Positions 36,550 to 45,916 of a stretch of 64,000 bases of DNA are shown here, piece by piece. Under the pieces are notes generated by a model, which had not been told where the DNA came from, did no database searches, and was given only the letters and a program-made list of their open reading frames with translations. Position numbers and translations under genes: made by a program. The DNA comes from JAJECS01 sp965198185 (GTDB lineage Bacteria; Chloroflexota; UBA11872). Location of the stretch: NCBI GenBank assembly GCA_965198185.1, contig CBDAOU010000001.1, forward strand, positions 744,001 to 808,000, written 5' to 3'. The first letter of the stretch is position 1, and each line of letters begins with the position of its first letter.

Positions 36550-37002
36550 ATGTCATTTGAACAACGCTTGACCGAGCTGGGAATCGTGCTGCCCGACGCG
36601 CCGCGGCCCATGGCCAGCTATGTCCCGGCCGTGCGCAGCGGCTCGCAGCTCTGGATTGCGGGACAGCCCCCGGGGCCCGACTGGGGCGGCGGGCAGATTG
36701 GCCGCGAATACACGGTCGAGCAGGGCGCCGCCGCGGCCCGTGCCGCCGGGCTGAACATCCTGGCCCAGGTGCGGCAGGCCGCCGGCTCGCTGGACCGGGT
36801 GCGTCAGGTCATCAAGGTCGTCGGGTTCGTGAACGTGGCGCCGGGGATGGATCAGGCCCATCGGGTGGTCAACGGCTGCTCGGACCTCATGGTGGAAGTC
36901 TTCGGCGACGCGGGTCGCCATGCGCGTTCCGCCGTGGGCACGAGCACGCTGCCCATGAACATCCCGGTGGAGATCGAAGCCGTGTTCGAACTCGACGCCT
37001 AG
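36550..37002 (+). CDS. RidA/YjgF family enamine deaminase
   Basis: A 150-residue protein of the YjgF/YER057c/UK114 family. Typical elements are YVPAVRSGSQLWIAGQ near the N-terminus, NILAQVRQAAGSLDRVRQVIKVVGFVN in the middle and the C-terminal RSAVGTSTLPMNIPVEIEAVFE, where the Arg and Glu of the active site lie. Family members hydrolyse reactive enamine or imine intermediates; this longer variant belongs to the YjgF-like subgroup common in soil and marine bacteria. A hairpin at 37030 probably ends its transcript. Confidence 0.92.
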   Translation: MSFEQRLTELGIVLPDAPRPMASYVPAVRSGSQLWIAGQPPGPDWGGGQIGREYTVEQGAAAARAAGLNILAQVRQAAGSLDRVRQVIKVVGFVNVAPGMDQAHRVVNGCSDLMVEVFGDAGRHARSAVGTSTLPMNIPVEIEAVFELDA

Positions 37003-37029
37003 CGTCCGGTCGAGTCCCTTAAGCAGGAA

Positions 37030-37051
37030 CGGCCCGCCATCTAGCGGGCCG
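37030..37051 (+). terminator. Hairpin terminator after ridA
   Basis: CGGCCCGC, a six-base loop CATCTA, and GCGGGCCG form a perfect eight-pair stem starting 28 bases after the ridA stop, followed by CTTCT. The T run is poor, so it may need Rho or act on both convergent transcripts. Confidence 0.6.
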
Positions 37052-37107
37052 CTTCTGCGTCTCCGAACGTCAGCCCCGCAGCCGGCGGCCGCGGGCGCAG
37101 GCTCACG

Positions 37108-37161
37108 CTAGCTCGCGCGCACCTTCTCCGTTCGGGGACTATTCGGACTGGCATCACCCAT
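37108..37161 (-). CDS. Candidate microprotein (17 aa) downstream of mnmE
   Basis: An ATG at 37161 is preceded by a strong AAGGGGG site at normal spacing and opens a 17-codon frame, MGDASPNSPRTEKVRAS, ending TAG. It lies on the mnmE strand about 110 bases beyond the mnmE stop. I recognise no family; the ribosome-binding site is the only positive evidence. Confidence 0.25.
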   Translation of the reverse strand: MGDASPNSPRTEKVRAS

Positions 37162-37269
37162 ACGGACCACCCCCTTCGCGTTTCGGGATTTCCGGCCGGC
37201 AGCCGGTGCCCGTTATGCCGTGAGTGTACGTCACGGGGCGGCGTGCGGTCGCACGGTGATCTCGCGCCG

Positions 37270-38655
37270 TCACTTCCCGATGCAGAACTTGGCGAAGATG
37301 GCGTCGAGCAGGTCTTCGGTGGCCGACTCGCCCGTGACCTCGCCCAGCGCCAGCACCGCGCCGCGCAGTCCGATGGCGATGAAATCCGCCGGCAACCCGC
37401 AGACGGCCGCCTCACGCGCGCCGGCCAACTCCTCCCGCGCGCGCTCCAGCGCCTGCTTGTGGCGCAGGCTGGCCACGGTGCCCAGGTCAGGGTTGGGCGC
37501 GCTGTCGCCGATCAGCGTCCGCAACGCCGCGCGCACACCGGAAACATCTCCTGTCAGCGCGCTGGTATGGCACACCGGCGCGCCGATGAGATCGGCGGCG
37601 TCCGTGGTGCTGATTGCGGGCGCCAGATCGCTCTTGTTGACGATGACGATGGCGCGCTTCCCCGCCGCGCCCACCTGCCGCGCCGCGTCCCGGTCGGCAT
37701 CTGAAAGCGCGCGGGCTCCATCGAGCACCAGGGCCGCCACGTCGGCCGCGGCCAGCGCCGCGCCGCTGCGGTCAACGCCGATGCGCTCCACCGGATCGTC
37801 GGTCGCGCGCAGGCCGGCCGTATCGCTGAGCCGCACCGGAATCCCGTCCAGGTTGAAGGACTCCTCCACCACGTCCCGGGTGGTGCCCGGGACCTCGGTG
37901 ACGATGGCGCGCTCGGTGGCGAGCAGGGCGTTCATTAGCGACGACTTGCCCACGTTCGGGCTGCCGACGAGCACCACGCGGAACCCGTGCCGCTGCAACA
38001 GGCCGCGGTCGGCGCCGGCCAGGATCGCCCGCAGCGATTCGTCGATCGCCTCCAGCGTGCGCCGCATGTCGTCGCGGGGGACCGCCGGCACGTCCTCTTC
38101 GGCAAAGTCGATTTCGGCCTCGAGCCGCGCCATCAGGTCCAGGCAGGCGCGCCGCAGGTCACCGACGGAGGTGGAAAGGCGACCGGCTAGCTGATCGGCG
38201 GCGGCGGCCAGCGCCTCGGCCGTCGGCGCCGCCACCAGGTCGGCCACAGCCTCAGCCTGCGCCAGGTCCACGCGTCCGTTGAGAAACGCGCGCAGGGTGA
38301 ACTCCCCCGGCTCGGCGGGACTGGCCCCGGCCCGGAGCACCGCGTCGAGCACGCGGGTCGTCACCAGCACCCCGCCGTGGCCCTGGAGCTCGATGACGTC
38401 CTCGCCGGTATAGGAGTTCGGCCCCGGCATGTAGAGCAGCAGGCCGTCGTCGATCACCGCGTGCGGCGGGGCCGGGTCGATCACGTCCACGCGATGGGCA
38501 AAGCGGGGACGCGGGCGCTCGATGCTCTCGTGAAACCGCACGACCCGCTCGGCCACCCCGCGAGCCTCGGGTCCGCTGATGCGCACGATGCCGATGCCGC
38601 CCGGCCCCGGCGGCGTGGCGATGGCGGCGATCGTGTCGGTCAGCGCGCGCGTCAT
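37270..38655 (-). CDS. mnmE: tRNA modification GTPase MnmE (TrmE)
   Basis: The 461-residue protein shows the N-terminal folate-binding domain (TDTIAAIATPPGPGGIGIVRISG; NSYTGEDVIELQGHGG; EPGEFTLRAFLNGRVDLAQAEAV), the inserted G domain (GSPNVGKSSLMNALL; DTAGLRATDDPVERIGV; NKSDLA) and the C-terminal FCIGK with the catalytic Cys. With MnmG it makes cmnm5U34 in tRNA. Length and frame are intact. It is followed on the complementary side by the radical SAM gene, whose stop is 34 bases upstream of its start. Confidence 0.97.
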   Translation of the reverse strand: MTRALTDTIAAIATPPGPGGIGIVRISGPEARGVAERVVRFHESIERPRPRFAHRVDVIDPAPPHAVIDDGLLLYMPGPNSYTGEDVIELQGHGGVLVTTRVLDAVLRAGASPAEPGEFTLRAFLNGRVDLAQAEAVADLVAAPTAEALAAAADQLAGRLSTSVGDLRRACLDLMARLEAEIDFAEEDVPAVPRDDMRRTLEAIDESLRAILAGADRGLLQRHGFRVVLVGSPNVGKSSLMNALLATERAIVTEVPGTTRDVVEESFNLDGIPVRLSDTAGLRATDDPVERIGVDRSGAALAAADVAALVLDGARALSDADRDAARQVGAAGKRAIVIVNKSDLAPAISTTDAADLIGAPVCHTSALTGDVSGVRAALRTLIGDSAPNPDLGTVASLRHKQALERAREELAGAREAAVCGLPADFIAIGLRGAVLALGEVTGESATEDLLDAIFAKFCIGK

Positions 38656-38689
38656 CGCAGCCAGCCGTTCCTGCTCCTGCGTTTAGCCC

Positions 38690-40489
38690 TCAGGCCGGCG
38701 CGGCTGCCAGGCTCGGCGCCGTCGGCTCGGCCGCGGCCAGCGCGCGGGCGTACTCGCGTTGCAGCAGCCGCTTGCTGACATGGATGCCGATGTGGTCCCA
38801 GGGCAGCGCCTCGTCGGGATCGCGGTGACGGTAGATCAGCTCGTCGAGGTCCACGCCGGCATCCGCCACGGCGGCAAACCACGCCTTGGGCCTGAAGTGC
38901 TCCATCCAGCCGTCGAAGCGGCAGCCGCGATCCCAGGCGCGGCGAATCACGCGCCCCACGCGACGGTCCCCCAGCGCCAGCATGGCCTCGACCTGGCTCT
39001 CCTCGGTGTCGTGCCACATCAGGTGCACGTTGCGGTCGCGCACGATCTCGAAGCAGGCCCGCTGCTTGGCGCGGATCGCCTCCGGACGGTCCTGCGGATG
39101 CCACTGGAACGGCGTGAACGGCTTGGGGATGAAGGTCGACACCGTGACGTTCACCTTCGCCTTGGCCCCATGGTGCCGCCGACCCACGGCCATCACGCGG
39201 TTGGCCAGGTGCGCGATCGCGCGCGCGTCGTCCAGCGTCTCGGTGGGCTGACCGATCATGAAGTAGAGCTTGATCGTGCGGAAGCCCTGCCCAAACGCCA
39301 TCTCGCAGGTGTCCAGCAGCTCCTCGTCCGTGATCTCCTTGTTGATGACCTGGCGCATGCGCGGGGTCGCCGCCTCGGGCGCGAACGTCAGGCTGCCGCC
39401 GCGCTTTCCGCCGCGCTGCAGCGCCCGCGCGATGTCGACGTTGAAGCTCTCGACACGGGTGGACGGAATGCTCACCTGCAGATAGTCGGGCGTCGCGTCC
39501 TGCACCTCGCCGATCAGGGCGTCCAGGCCGTCGTAGTCCACGGCGTTGAGCGAGAGCAGCGACACGTCGCTCTGCCCCGTCGCCGCCAGGCATTGATCGA
39601 TGGCCGTCGCCACGCCCTCCGCCGAGCGCCGGCGCACGGGCCGGTAGATATAGCCCGCCTGGCAGAAACGGCAGGCGCGCGCGCAGCCGCGGTCGAGCTC
39701 AACGGCGACGCGGTCGTGCACCACCTCGGTCAGCGGCACGACCGGGCGGGACGGCGCGGGCACGGCGTCCAGGTCCACGAACTGCCGCTCGATCTGCGCC
39801 GGCGCGTCCGGATGCAATCGCTCGTAGCCGACGAAGCGTTGGCCCGCAAAGCGGGGCCGGTAGAGCGACGGCACGTAGATGCCCGGAACCTCCGTGGCGC
39901 AGTGGATCAGGAACGCGCGGCGCCAATCGGGGCGGTCGTGGTCGAAGGCGGACAGGGCGTCAAGCAGGCGCGGCAGCAACTCCTCGCCTTCGCCGATGGC
40001 GATCAGGTCGAAGAAGTCCGCCATCGGCTCGGGGTTCATCAGCGCCGAGCCGCCGCCCAGGATCAGCGGATCACCGGGACCGCGCTCGTGGCTCTCCAGC
40101 GGGATGTCCGCCAGATCGAGCATCTCGAGCACGTTCGTATTCCCGCTCTCGTAGCTGAGCGAGAACCCCAGCATGTCGAACTCGGCCAGCGGTCGCCGCG
40201 ACTCCCAGCCGAACAGCGGCAAGCCCGCCTCGCGCATCAGGTCCGCCATATCGGGAAACGGCGTGAAGGCGCGATCGCAGAGGTGGGGCGTAAGGTCGTT
40301 GACCTGCTCGTAGAGCAGCCCCATGGCGAGGTTCGACATCCCGATCTCGTACGCGTCGGGGAAGCAGAGCGCGAATCTGACCGCAGCCTCGTCCCAGGGT
40401 TTGCGTCGGGCGTTCATCTCGCCGCCCGTGTATTGCGCGGGCTTGGCGACGCGATCGAGAAGAGGCGCGATGTCGACGACGGGGTTCAT
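38690..40489 (-). CDS. Radical SAM protein of the TIGR03960 type
   Basis: A 599-residue protein with an N-terminal B12-binding-like region (VRFALCFPDAYEIGMSNLAMGLLYEQVN; GFSLSYESGNTNVLEMLDLA; ILGGGSALMNPEPMADFFDL) and a radical SAM core with the cluster motif RGCARACRFCQAG, then SVPSTRVESF-like SIPSTRVESFNVDI and FAPEAATPRMRQVINKEI. This combination identifies the TIGR03960 family of unknown function, usually paired with a TIGR03936/DUF2344 gene that is not adjacent here. ATG 40489 is the natural start (MNPVVDIAPLLDRV). It could modify a protein or tRNA. Confidence 0.9.
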   Translation of the reverse strand: MNPVVDIAPLLDRVAKPAQYTGGEMNARRKPWDEAAVRFALCFPDAYEIGMSNLAMGLLYEQVNDLTPHLCDRAFTPFPDMADLMREAGLPLFGWESRRPLAEFDMLGFSLSYESGNTNVLEMLDLADIPLESHERGPGDPLILGGGSALMNPEPMADFFDLIAIGEGEELLPRLLDALSAFDHDRPDWRRAFLIHCATEVPGIYVPSLYRPRFAGQRFVGYERLHPDAPAQIERQFVDLDAVPAPSRPVVPLTEVVHDRVAVELDRGCARACRFCQAGYIYRPVRRRSAEGVATAIDQCLAATGQSDVSLLSLNAVDYDGLDALIGEVQDATPDYLQVSIPSTRVESFNVDIARALQRGGKRGGSLTFAPEAATPRMRQVINKEITDEELLDTCEMAFGQGFRTIKLYFMIGQPTETLDDARAIAHLANRVMAVGRRHHGAKAKVNVTVSTFIPKPFTPFQWHPQDRPEAIRAKQRACFEIVRDRNVHLMWHDTEESQVEAMLALGDRRVGRVIRRAWDRGCRFDGWMEHFRPKAWFAAVADAGVDLDELIYRHRDPDEALPWDHIGIHVSKRLLQREYARALAAAEPTAPSLAAAPA

Positions 40490-40550
40490 ATGACGATGGG
40501 CAATGGCTGCCGACACCTGGTCCGGCACCTTAGCATGCGCCCACCTCCAC

Positions 40551-40597
40551 CCGGTCCGGTCCCCTCTCCCTGAGGGGAGGGAGGGTGAGGGCCAGGG
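40551..40597. repeat. Short dispersed-type palindromic repeat
   Basis: CCCCTC-TCCCT-GAGGGG followed by GGAGGGTGAGGGCC. Such CCCTCTCCCTGAGGG elements are common intergenic repeats in many bacterial genomes; only one copy occurs in this window. It lies in the leader of the amidohydrolase gene, divergent to the radical SAM gene. Confidence 0.4.
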
Positions 40598-40660
40598 CAA
40601 ATCGCCCCCAACCGCAACGACCGCGCCCGCTACACTGCGCCGCCAGGAGGAACCGACGCC

Positions 40661-41907
40661 ATGCCCGACCTCGTGCTGCGCGCCGCCACGCTTATCGACG
40701 GCACCGGCGCCGAGCCGCAGCGGCCCGGCGAGGTGACCATTCGCGACGGACGGATCGCCTCCGTGGGCGCGCCCGGCAGAACGGACCCTGCCGACGCCGA
40801 GATCGTGGACTACGGCGACGCCACGCTTCTCCCAGGCCTCATCGACGCCCACGTGCACCTGCAATTCACCGCCGGGCCGGACCACCCGATCACCCGCGGC
40901 ATCCACATGCGCGCCAGCGACGCCGAGCGCATCGCCACCGCCATCGGCAACGCCCAGCGCGGCCTGGCGACGGGCGTGACCACCATGCGCGATACCGGCG
41001 GCTACCTGACGCTCAACATGGACGTGCGCGACGCCATCAACGACGGCCACGTCATCGGCCCGCGCCTGCTCGTGTGCGGCGCCCCCATCACGACCACCGC
41101 CGGTCACCTGCACTGGTGCGGCCTGCGCGCGGACACCCGCGACGAGGTCGTCGAGGCCGTGCGCACGATGGTCGAGGCCGGGGCGGACTTCGTGAAGGTG
41201 ATGGCGACCGGCGGCATGATGACGCCCGGCACCTCACCCGGCATGACGCAGTATTCAGAATCCGAGTTGCGCGCGCTCGTGGACGACGCCCACCGGCTGC
41301 GCAAGCAGGTGGCGGCCCACGTGCTGGGCACCACGGGCTGCGTCCTGGCCATCGACGCCGGCGTGGACACCCTGGAGCATTGCTCGTGGCTCGATGAATC
41401 CGGCGAGCTCGGGACCTTGCGCTTCGACGCCGAGGCGGCCGCCCGCGTGTCGCCGGCGACGCAATCGGTGCACATGACGGTCGGCGCGGGCAGCCGCGAG
41501 GTGGTGCGCGGACTGGCCCACCTGGACGAGCTGTCCGCGGCGGGCCGCGAGGAGCTGCACACGCGCGGCGTCAACCACCGCGCCATGCGCGCCAGCGGCA
41601 CGCCGCTGGTCGTCTCGAGCGACGCCGGCGTGATGACCACCGCGCACGACGAGTTCGCGCTCACCGTCATCGCCGCCGCGGTCGTGCTCGACCTCTCGCC
41701 GGCGGAGGCGATCAACCTCACCACCTACGCCCCCGCGAGCACCATCGGCCTGGGCCAGGTCACCGGCGCGCTCAAGCCGGGACTGGCCGCCGACGTGCTG
41801 GTGGTCGAGGACGACGTGGGCGAGAACATCTGCTGCGTGGCGACCCGATCGCCGTCTACCTCGGCGGACGCGAGGTCGCCCGCGACCGGCGGCTCCTGGC
41901 AGCCTGA
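40661..41907 (+). CDS. Amidohydrolase family protein (imidazolonepropionase-like), 3' frameshift
   Basis: About 414 residues with the amidohydrolase barrel: metal-binding HVHLQF after LLPGLIDAH, a Lys in VKVMATGG as the probable carbamylated or bridging residue, HVLGTTG and TLEHCSWLD supplying further His ligands, and a catalytic Asp in VSSDAGV. Family members hydrolyse amide bonds in cyclic or peptide-like substrates. Near 41830 the frame shifts; the correct ending then reads DPIAVYLGGREVARDRRLL to a TGA at 41905. AGGAGG-like GGAGG precedes ATG 40661. Confidence 0.88.
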
Positions 41908-41944
41908 CCCAGGGCCCGCACCTACACGCGCGGCTCCGAGTCTT

Positions 41945-41969
41945 GTAGGGGCGGGTCTGAGACCCGCCC
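41945..41969. repeat. Palindromic intergenic repeat, GTAGGGGCGG family (copy 3)
   Basis: GTAG followed by a 21-base palindrome with GGGCGGGTCT and AGACCCGCCC arms around a single G. It stands between the convergent amidohydrolase and glycosyl-hydrolase-like genes and could serve as a bidirectional terminator. Same lead-in as the copy at 3298. Confidence 0.6.
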
Positions 41970-41984
41970 GGTCCGGTCCCGCGG

Positions 41985-43680
41985 CTACCGATACCCGACG
42001 TGGATCTCCAACTTCTCCAACGTGAGCCGCTCGGCGTTCGCCTCGGCGGGTTGACCCACACGCCGACCAGGTTCTCCCCATGCGCCAGGAACGCCGGCTT
42101 GGCCTCGAAGACCAGCCAGCCGTCCTCGACCGTCGGCGGCGGCAGCAGGATGTTGTTGATCCGCAACTCGATGCGCTCGACCACGTCCAAGCGCGGCGGG
42201 CGGTTGTAGAGGTCGCGGTACTTCGTCGCCAGCAGCACCGCATCGAGCCGGTCGCCGTGTGACGCATCCTCGTCGGACAGCACCGCGCGCACGGTGATCG
42301 CCCGCACGGCCTCGGCCTCCGCGTTCACGTCGTCGCCCACCCACACGCGCACGAACGTGTCCACCTTGCCGTCGCGGTAGTCGCTCGACTGTTTGGGCGG
42401 CCCGGGCCAGTCCTCCTTGGGCTGCGGCGTGCCCGTGGGAATGTTCGGCAGCAGCGCCGGCAGCGGCGCCAGCAGGTTGGTGTTGAGCGACATCGCCCGC
42501 GGCGTGCTCCAGTCCTCCGGCGGCGGGATCATGAAGTGCCCGCCGCCGCGCCGCTCGGCGAAGAACACCTTGTCGGTGCGGCGCAGCGTTTCCAACGTGC
42601 CCAGCTCGCGCTGCGCGCGCATGCACCCGCCCCAGTAGTCGGTCTCCATCAGCTCGTTGTAGGTGCCGGCGCGCCGGGCCGATTCCGGCGTGCGGTCGGG
42701 ATAGTTGAAGGTGCACACGCCGTCCGCGCCCTGGTGCAGCCAGTTGGCCGCCGCGCCGCGCTGCACCGGCAGCGAGGGGTGGAAATAGCCGTCGCTGGAA
42801 TGGTGCGCGTCGATGCACGGATACAGCTTCACGGGATGGCCCGCGGTCAGGCGGCGGAAGTCGCGCACGTCCACGTCGAACGTGCGGCAGCCGAGGATGA
42901 GGATGTCCACCAGGCCCTCGCGCACCCAGGTCTCGATGTCGATGCCGGTGCGTGGCAGCTCACCACGTCGGGCGGGATCTGCACGCTCAGCAGATAGGGC
43001 CGCCCGCGCACCCGCTCACGCTCCAGCAGCACCGCGCGCAGCGTGCGCATCAGGTCGTTGAGGTGCTCGCGCAGCTCCCACTGCTGCCCCGCCGGCAACA
43101 GCACGTCCAGGCGCGCGAAATCGAGGTTGATGCCGTCGTGGTCGAAGCGCCAGGCCACCTCGCGCACGATCTCGGTGACGTAGTCCCGCACCCCCGGCAC
43201 GGCGTAGTTCATGAAGCCGCTCTCGACGTGGCCGTAGGGCCACATCAGCCACTCGGGATGCGCCGCCTTCATCGGAATCGTCATGGGCACGACCTTGGTC
43301 CCGTCCCAGCCGACGTCGTAGCCGTTCATGGCGAGCTGGTAGAAGGACTCGATGCCGCGGCGCTGCGCCTGCTCCAGGGCCAGCGACGGAATCTCGACGC
43401 CCGCTTCGACCCAGTTCTTGATCCAGTCCCCGACCGGACGCACGTCGCTCTTGAACGAGGCCTCCACGCCGCCCTCGGACCACCAGATGATCGTGTCGAT
43501 CTGGGTGCCGGGCATGTCTTGCAGGCTCAGCTGGGCGTCCCACCACTTGGCCAGCTGCTCCGGCGGAGGCGGCTCGCCCACGAACTCCTTGGGATCGCCG
43601 GTGATGTCATAGCGCACCACAATCCGCCGCCGCCGCTCCACCGCGGCCAAATGCTCGGCCGAGAGCTCGAATGGCTGCAT
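41985..43680 (-). CDS. Glycosyl-hydrolase-like TIM-barrel protein, two frameshifts
   Basis: The reading spans three frames: 43680 to about 42955 (RRRIVVRYDITGDPKEFVG, GIESFYQLAMNGYDVGWDG, DHDGINLDFARLDVLLPAG), then to about 42045 (WVREGLVDILILGCRTFDVDV, YPCIDAHHSSDGYFHP, ADGVCTFNYPD), then to 41985 (ANAERLTLEKLEIHVGYR). Both breaks are repaired by one added base. The barrel with DGINLDF resembles uncharacterised GH-like families (GHL10 type) acting on polysaccharides; the C-terminal part looks like a beta-sandwich. No signal peptide is seen. The activity is not assignable. Confidence 0.7.
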
Positions 43681-43733
43681 GGGGTGTCGTCTTTCCCTGG
43701 CTTACCGCCGCGCCGGCACTATAGGCCGCCCTG

Positions 43734-43790
43734 TGTCACTCCGAGCGAAGCGAGGAGTCTAGGACGCTCGTCCCCGACGCCGCGGATGAG
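43734..43790 (+). repeat. Dispersed intergenic repeat, copy A
   Basis: TGTCACTCCGAGCGAAGCGA and following bases to 43790. The reverse complement of 60145-60200 aligns along the whole 57 bases at roughly three quarters identity, including GAGCG-x-AGCGAG and GACGCTCG. A related TGTCATTCCGAGCGAAGCGA element is a well-known intergenic repeat in diverse genomes. Confidence 0.6.
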
Positions 43791-44140
43791 GTACCGGCGG
43801 CCCGGGCTTGAATTCCGGCTCAAGTCCGGTATGAGGGCCGTAGAGCCGCCCACGGTGGGTGCGCACCACGGGGTTCTCAACCTTGGGGCCGAGAGTTTTT
43901 TTACGTGTTCGGGGTTTAACTTCGACCCCGCATCAATGCCCGGCCCGGCGGCTCCGGCTTCATCCTGGGATAACCCAAACTCTCATGCCCGGCACAGCTG
44001 CCTTGCTAGCGACGCCCACGACCCGTCACCTCTCCACAACCACCAGCTGCCATCGGACTTTGCTCGATCATCTACTATGTACGCCGCTATCGGTACAAGG
44101 TGCCAAAGGCGCCCCGCTCCAACGCGGATGTGAGGAAATC
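43791..44140. other. Intergenic region without a recognisable gene
   Basis: About 350 bases between the dispersed repeat and the HsdR_N gene. A frame runs through into the gene but shows no conserved sequence; I see no RNA gene. Lower-GC stretches near 43890-43920 and 44060-44090 could hold the promoter. Confidence 0.35.
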
Positions 44141-45226
44141 ATGGATCTCATCGACCATCTCCGCTCGATCGCCGCTCGCGTCGACAATCTCCTCGACCAC
44201 ACGCAAACCGAGGAGGCGACCAAGACCGCCTTCGTGCTCCCGTTCATCAATGCGTTGGGCTATAACGTGTTCGACCCAACAGAGGTCATCCCCGAGTACA
44301 CGGCTGATGTTGGTACCAAGAAAGGCGAGCGGGTCGACTACGCCATCATGAAGGATGGCAGACCCATCATGGTGTTCGAGTGCAAGCACGTCGCCTCCGA
44401 ATTGACGGAAGAGAACGCCTCCCAGCTCTATCGGTATTTCACGACGACTGATACTAGGGGTGTTCTCACAAACGGGGTCGTCTATCGCTTCTACTCCGAC
44501 CTCGACGAGCCAAATCGAATGGACGAACGACCGTTCTTTGAGTTCAATATACTAAATTTTACACCGCACACCGTCGACGAGCTCAAGCGTTTCACCAAGC
44601 AGTCATTCGATCTAGCCGGCACTATCGAAGCAGCCACCGACTTGAAGTATACGAAGGAGATCAAGCGGGTCTTGGCAGATCAAACCCGCCGACCGTATAA
44701 CGACTTTGTTTTGTTTATTATTTCCCAAGTCTACAAGGGGCGCCGCACGAAAGCCATCCGCGAGCAATTTGCCGACCTTACGAAGCGCGCGTTTGACCAG
44801 TTCATCAACGACCGCATCAACGACCGGCTGAAGTCCGCCCTCGAACGGGAGGAGTCGTCGGACTCCGCGCCTGTCGAAGCGACCACCGACGAGGAGCCGC
44901 CCGCCGTGACCGAGGATGACAGCGGGATTGTCACGACAATCGAAGAGATTGAGGGATATAACGTTGTCAAGGCTATTCTCAGAGATATGGTGGACGCCAA
45001 GCGCATCGTCATGCGCGATCAAAAGTCGTTCTGTGCCGTGCTACTAGACGACAATAATCGCAAGAATATCTGTCGCCTTTGGTTCAACTCAGAGGAGAAA
45101 CAGGTCGGCATCATTGATGCATCCGGCCAGCGGGTCAGACGCTCCGTCGGCACGATCGATGACATTTTCAGCCTCAGCGAGCATCTGCGGGAACGGCTCA
45201 GCGCCTTGCTGGCTGCGGACCGATAG
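44141..45226 (+). CDS. Orphan type I restriction R-subunit N-terminal (HsdR_N) domain protein
   Basis: The 361-residue protein has an HsdR_N-type nuclease domain: EEATKTAFVLPFINALGYNVFDP, VIPEYTADVGTKKGERVDYAI, and the PD-(D/E)XK core RVDYAIMKDGRPIMVFECKH. The motor and specificity parts of HsdR are missing and there is no hsdM or hsdS nearby. The middle contains an acidic linker (about residues 230-265), and the end resembles a nucleic-acid binding domain (RDQKSFCAVLLDDNNRKNICRLWFN). GAGG precedes the ATG. Likely a solitary nuclease, possibly defensive. Confidence 0.82.
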   Translation: MDLIDHLRSIAARVDNLLDHTQTEEATKTAFVLPFINALGYNVFDPTEVIPEYTADVGTKKGERVDYAIMKDGRPIMVFECKHVASELTEENASQLYRYFTTTDTRGVLTNGVVYRFYSDLDEPNRMDERPFFEFNILNFTPHTVDELKRFTKQSFDLAGTIEAATDLKYTKEIKRVLADQTRRPYNDFVLFIISQVYKGRRTKAIREQFADLTKRAFDQFINDRINDRLKSALEREESSDSAPVEATTDEEPPAVTEDDSGIVTTIEEIEGYNVVKAILRDMVDAKRIVMRDQKSFCAVLLDDNNRKNICRLWFNSEEKQVGIIDASGQRVRRSVGTIDDIFSLSEHLRERLSALLAADR

Positions 45227-45337
45227 CGCAATGCGTAAAGGGTGAACGGTGGCGCAGCGCCATCCGGTTGCGTTTGGGTGCGCCTCCAGCGGCGAGAGTG
45301 GGCGGCTCGCTGGGCCCTTGTCTAGGGAGGAAGCCGG

Positions 45338-45916
45338 CTAGGTAACGGTTGCGTGCTGGCCGCGATGATGCGGGCTTGCGGCCAGCGCGGACGGCTCAGG
45401 CATCCGTCGGGATGGCTGCACCCCGTACGCGCGGGCGAGATTGGCGATCTCCGTCACCGTCTGGGCGTAGACACGCTGGCGGTCAGCTTCGGTCTGGACC
45501 GGCAGCATGTTGCCAACCATGCTGACGATCAGGTTATTGAAGGTGTTGATCATGGTCAGCCAACGGCGGCCGGCGTTCATCATGTGGGCGTGATCGGTCG
45601 GGTCTGGACCCCAGCCCTTGTCCGGATCAGCCACCAATCGATCAACAATCGGCGTAACCGGGTCCGGGACAAAATCTTTCGCCACCGAGCCCGCCACCCG
45701 CAGGAGCTGGACAGCCGCGATCGCCGCATAGTTTGGGCTATCCAACTTCCAATTGTTTACCAGAAAGTCGACGGCTCGCTGCGCCTCCACCGGGCATGTG
45801 GCGATGTGCTCCGCAGCCGTGGCTTCGAGTGTCTCGTCGGATTGCTCAGGTGCCGAGATCTGAACGGCCAGCATCTTGTCAATCATCACGTTTAGCTCGG
45901 GCGGCAGCTTCGTCAT
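45338..45916 (-). CDS. Hypothetical helical protein (192 aa)
   Basis: No family is recognised. The protein is mostly helical, with ATAAEHIATCPVEAQRAVDFLV, AAIAAVQLLRVAGSVAKDF and FNNLIVSMVGNMLPVQTEADRQ, and a charged disordered C-terminus. It has no signal peptide. Its ATG overlaps the stop of the upstream coiled-coil gene by four bases (ATGA), so it is the second gene of a two-gene operon. Confidence 0.6.
   Translation of the reverse strand: MTKLPPELNVMIDKMLAVQISAPEQSDETLEATAAEHIATCPVEAQRAVDFLVNNWKLDSPNYAAIAAVQLLRVAGSVAKDFVPDPVTPIVDRLVADPDKGWGPDPTDHAHMMNAGRRWLTMINTFNNLIVSMVGNMLPVQTEADRQRVYAQTVTEIANLARAYGVQPSRRMPEPSALAASPHHRGQHATVT

Noticed and set aside
37003..37269. Riboswitch in the gap between ridA and mnmE
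   Set aside because: Apart from one terminator-like hairpin and a possible microprotein, no known riboswitch core could be recognised, and the gap is between convergent genes.
38759..40573. Long plus-strand open frame opposite the radical SAM gene
   Set aside because: It is the antisense of a well-conserved gene in high-GC DNA, with no recognisable domain or ribosome-binding site.
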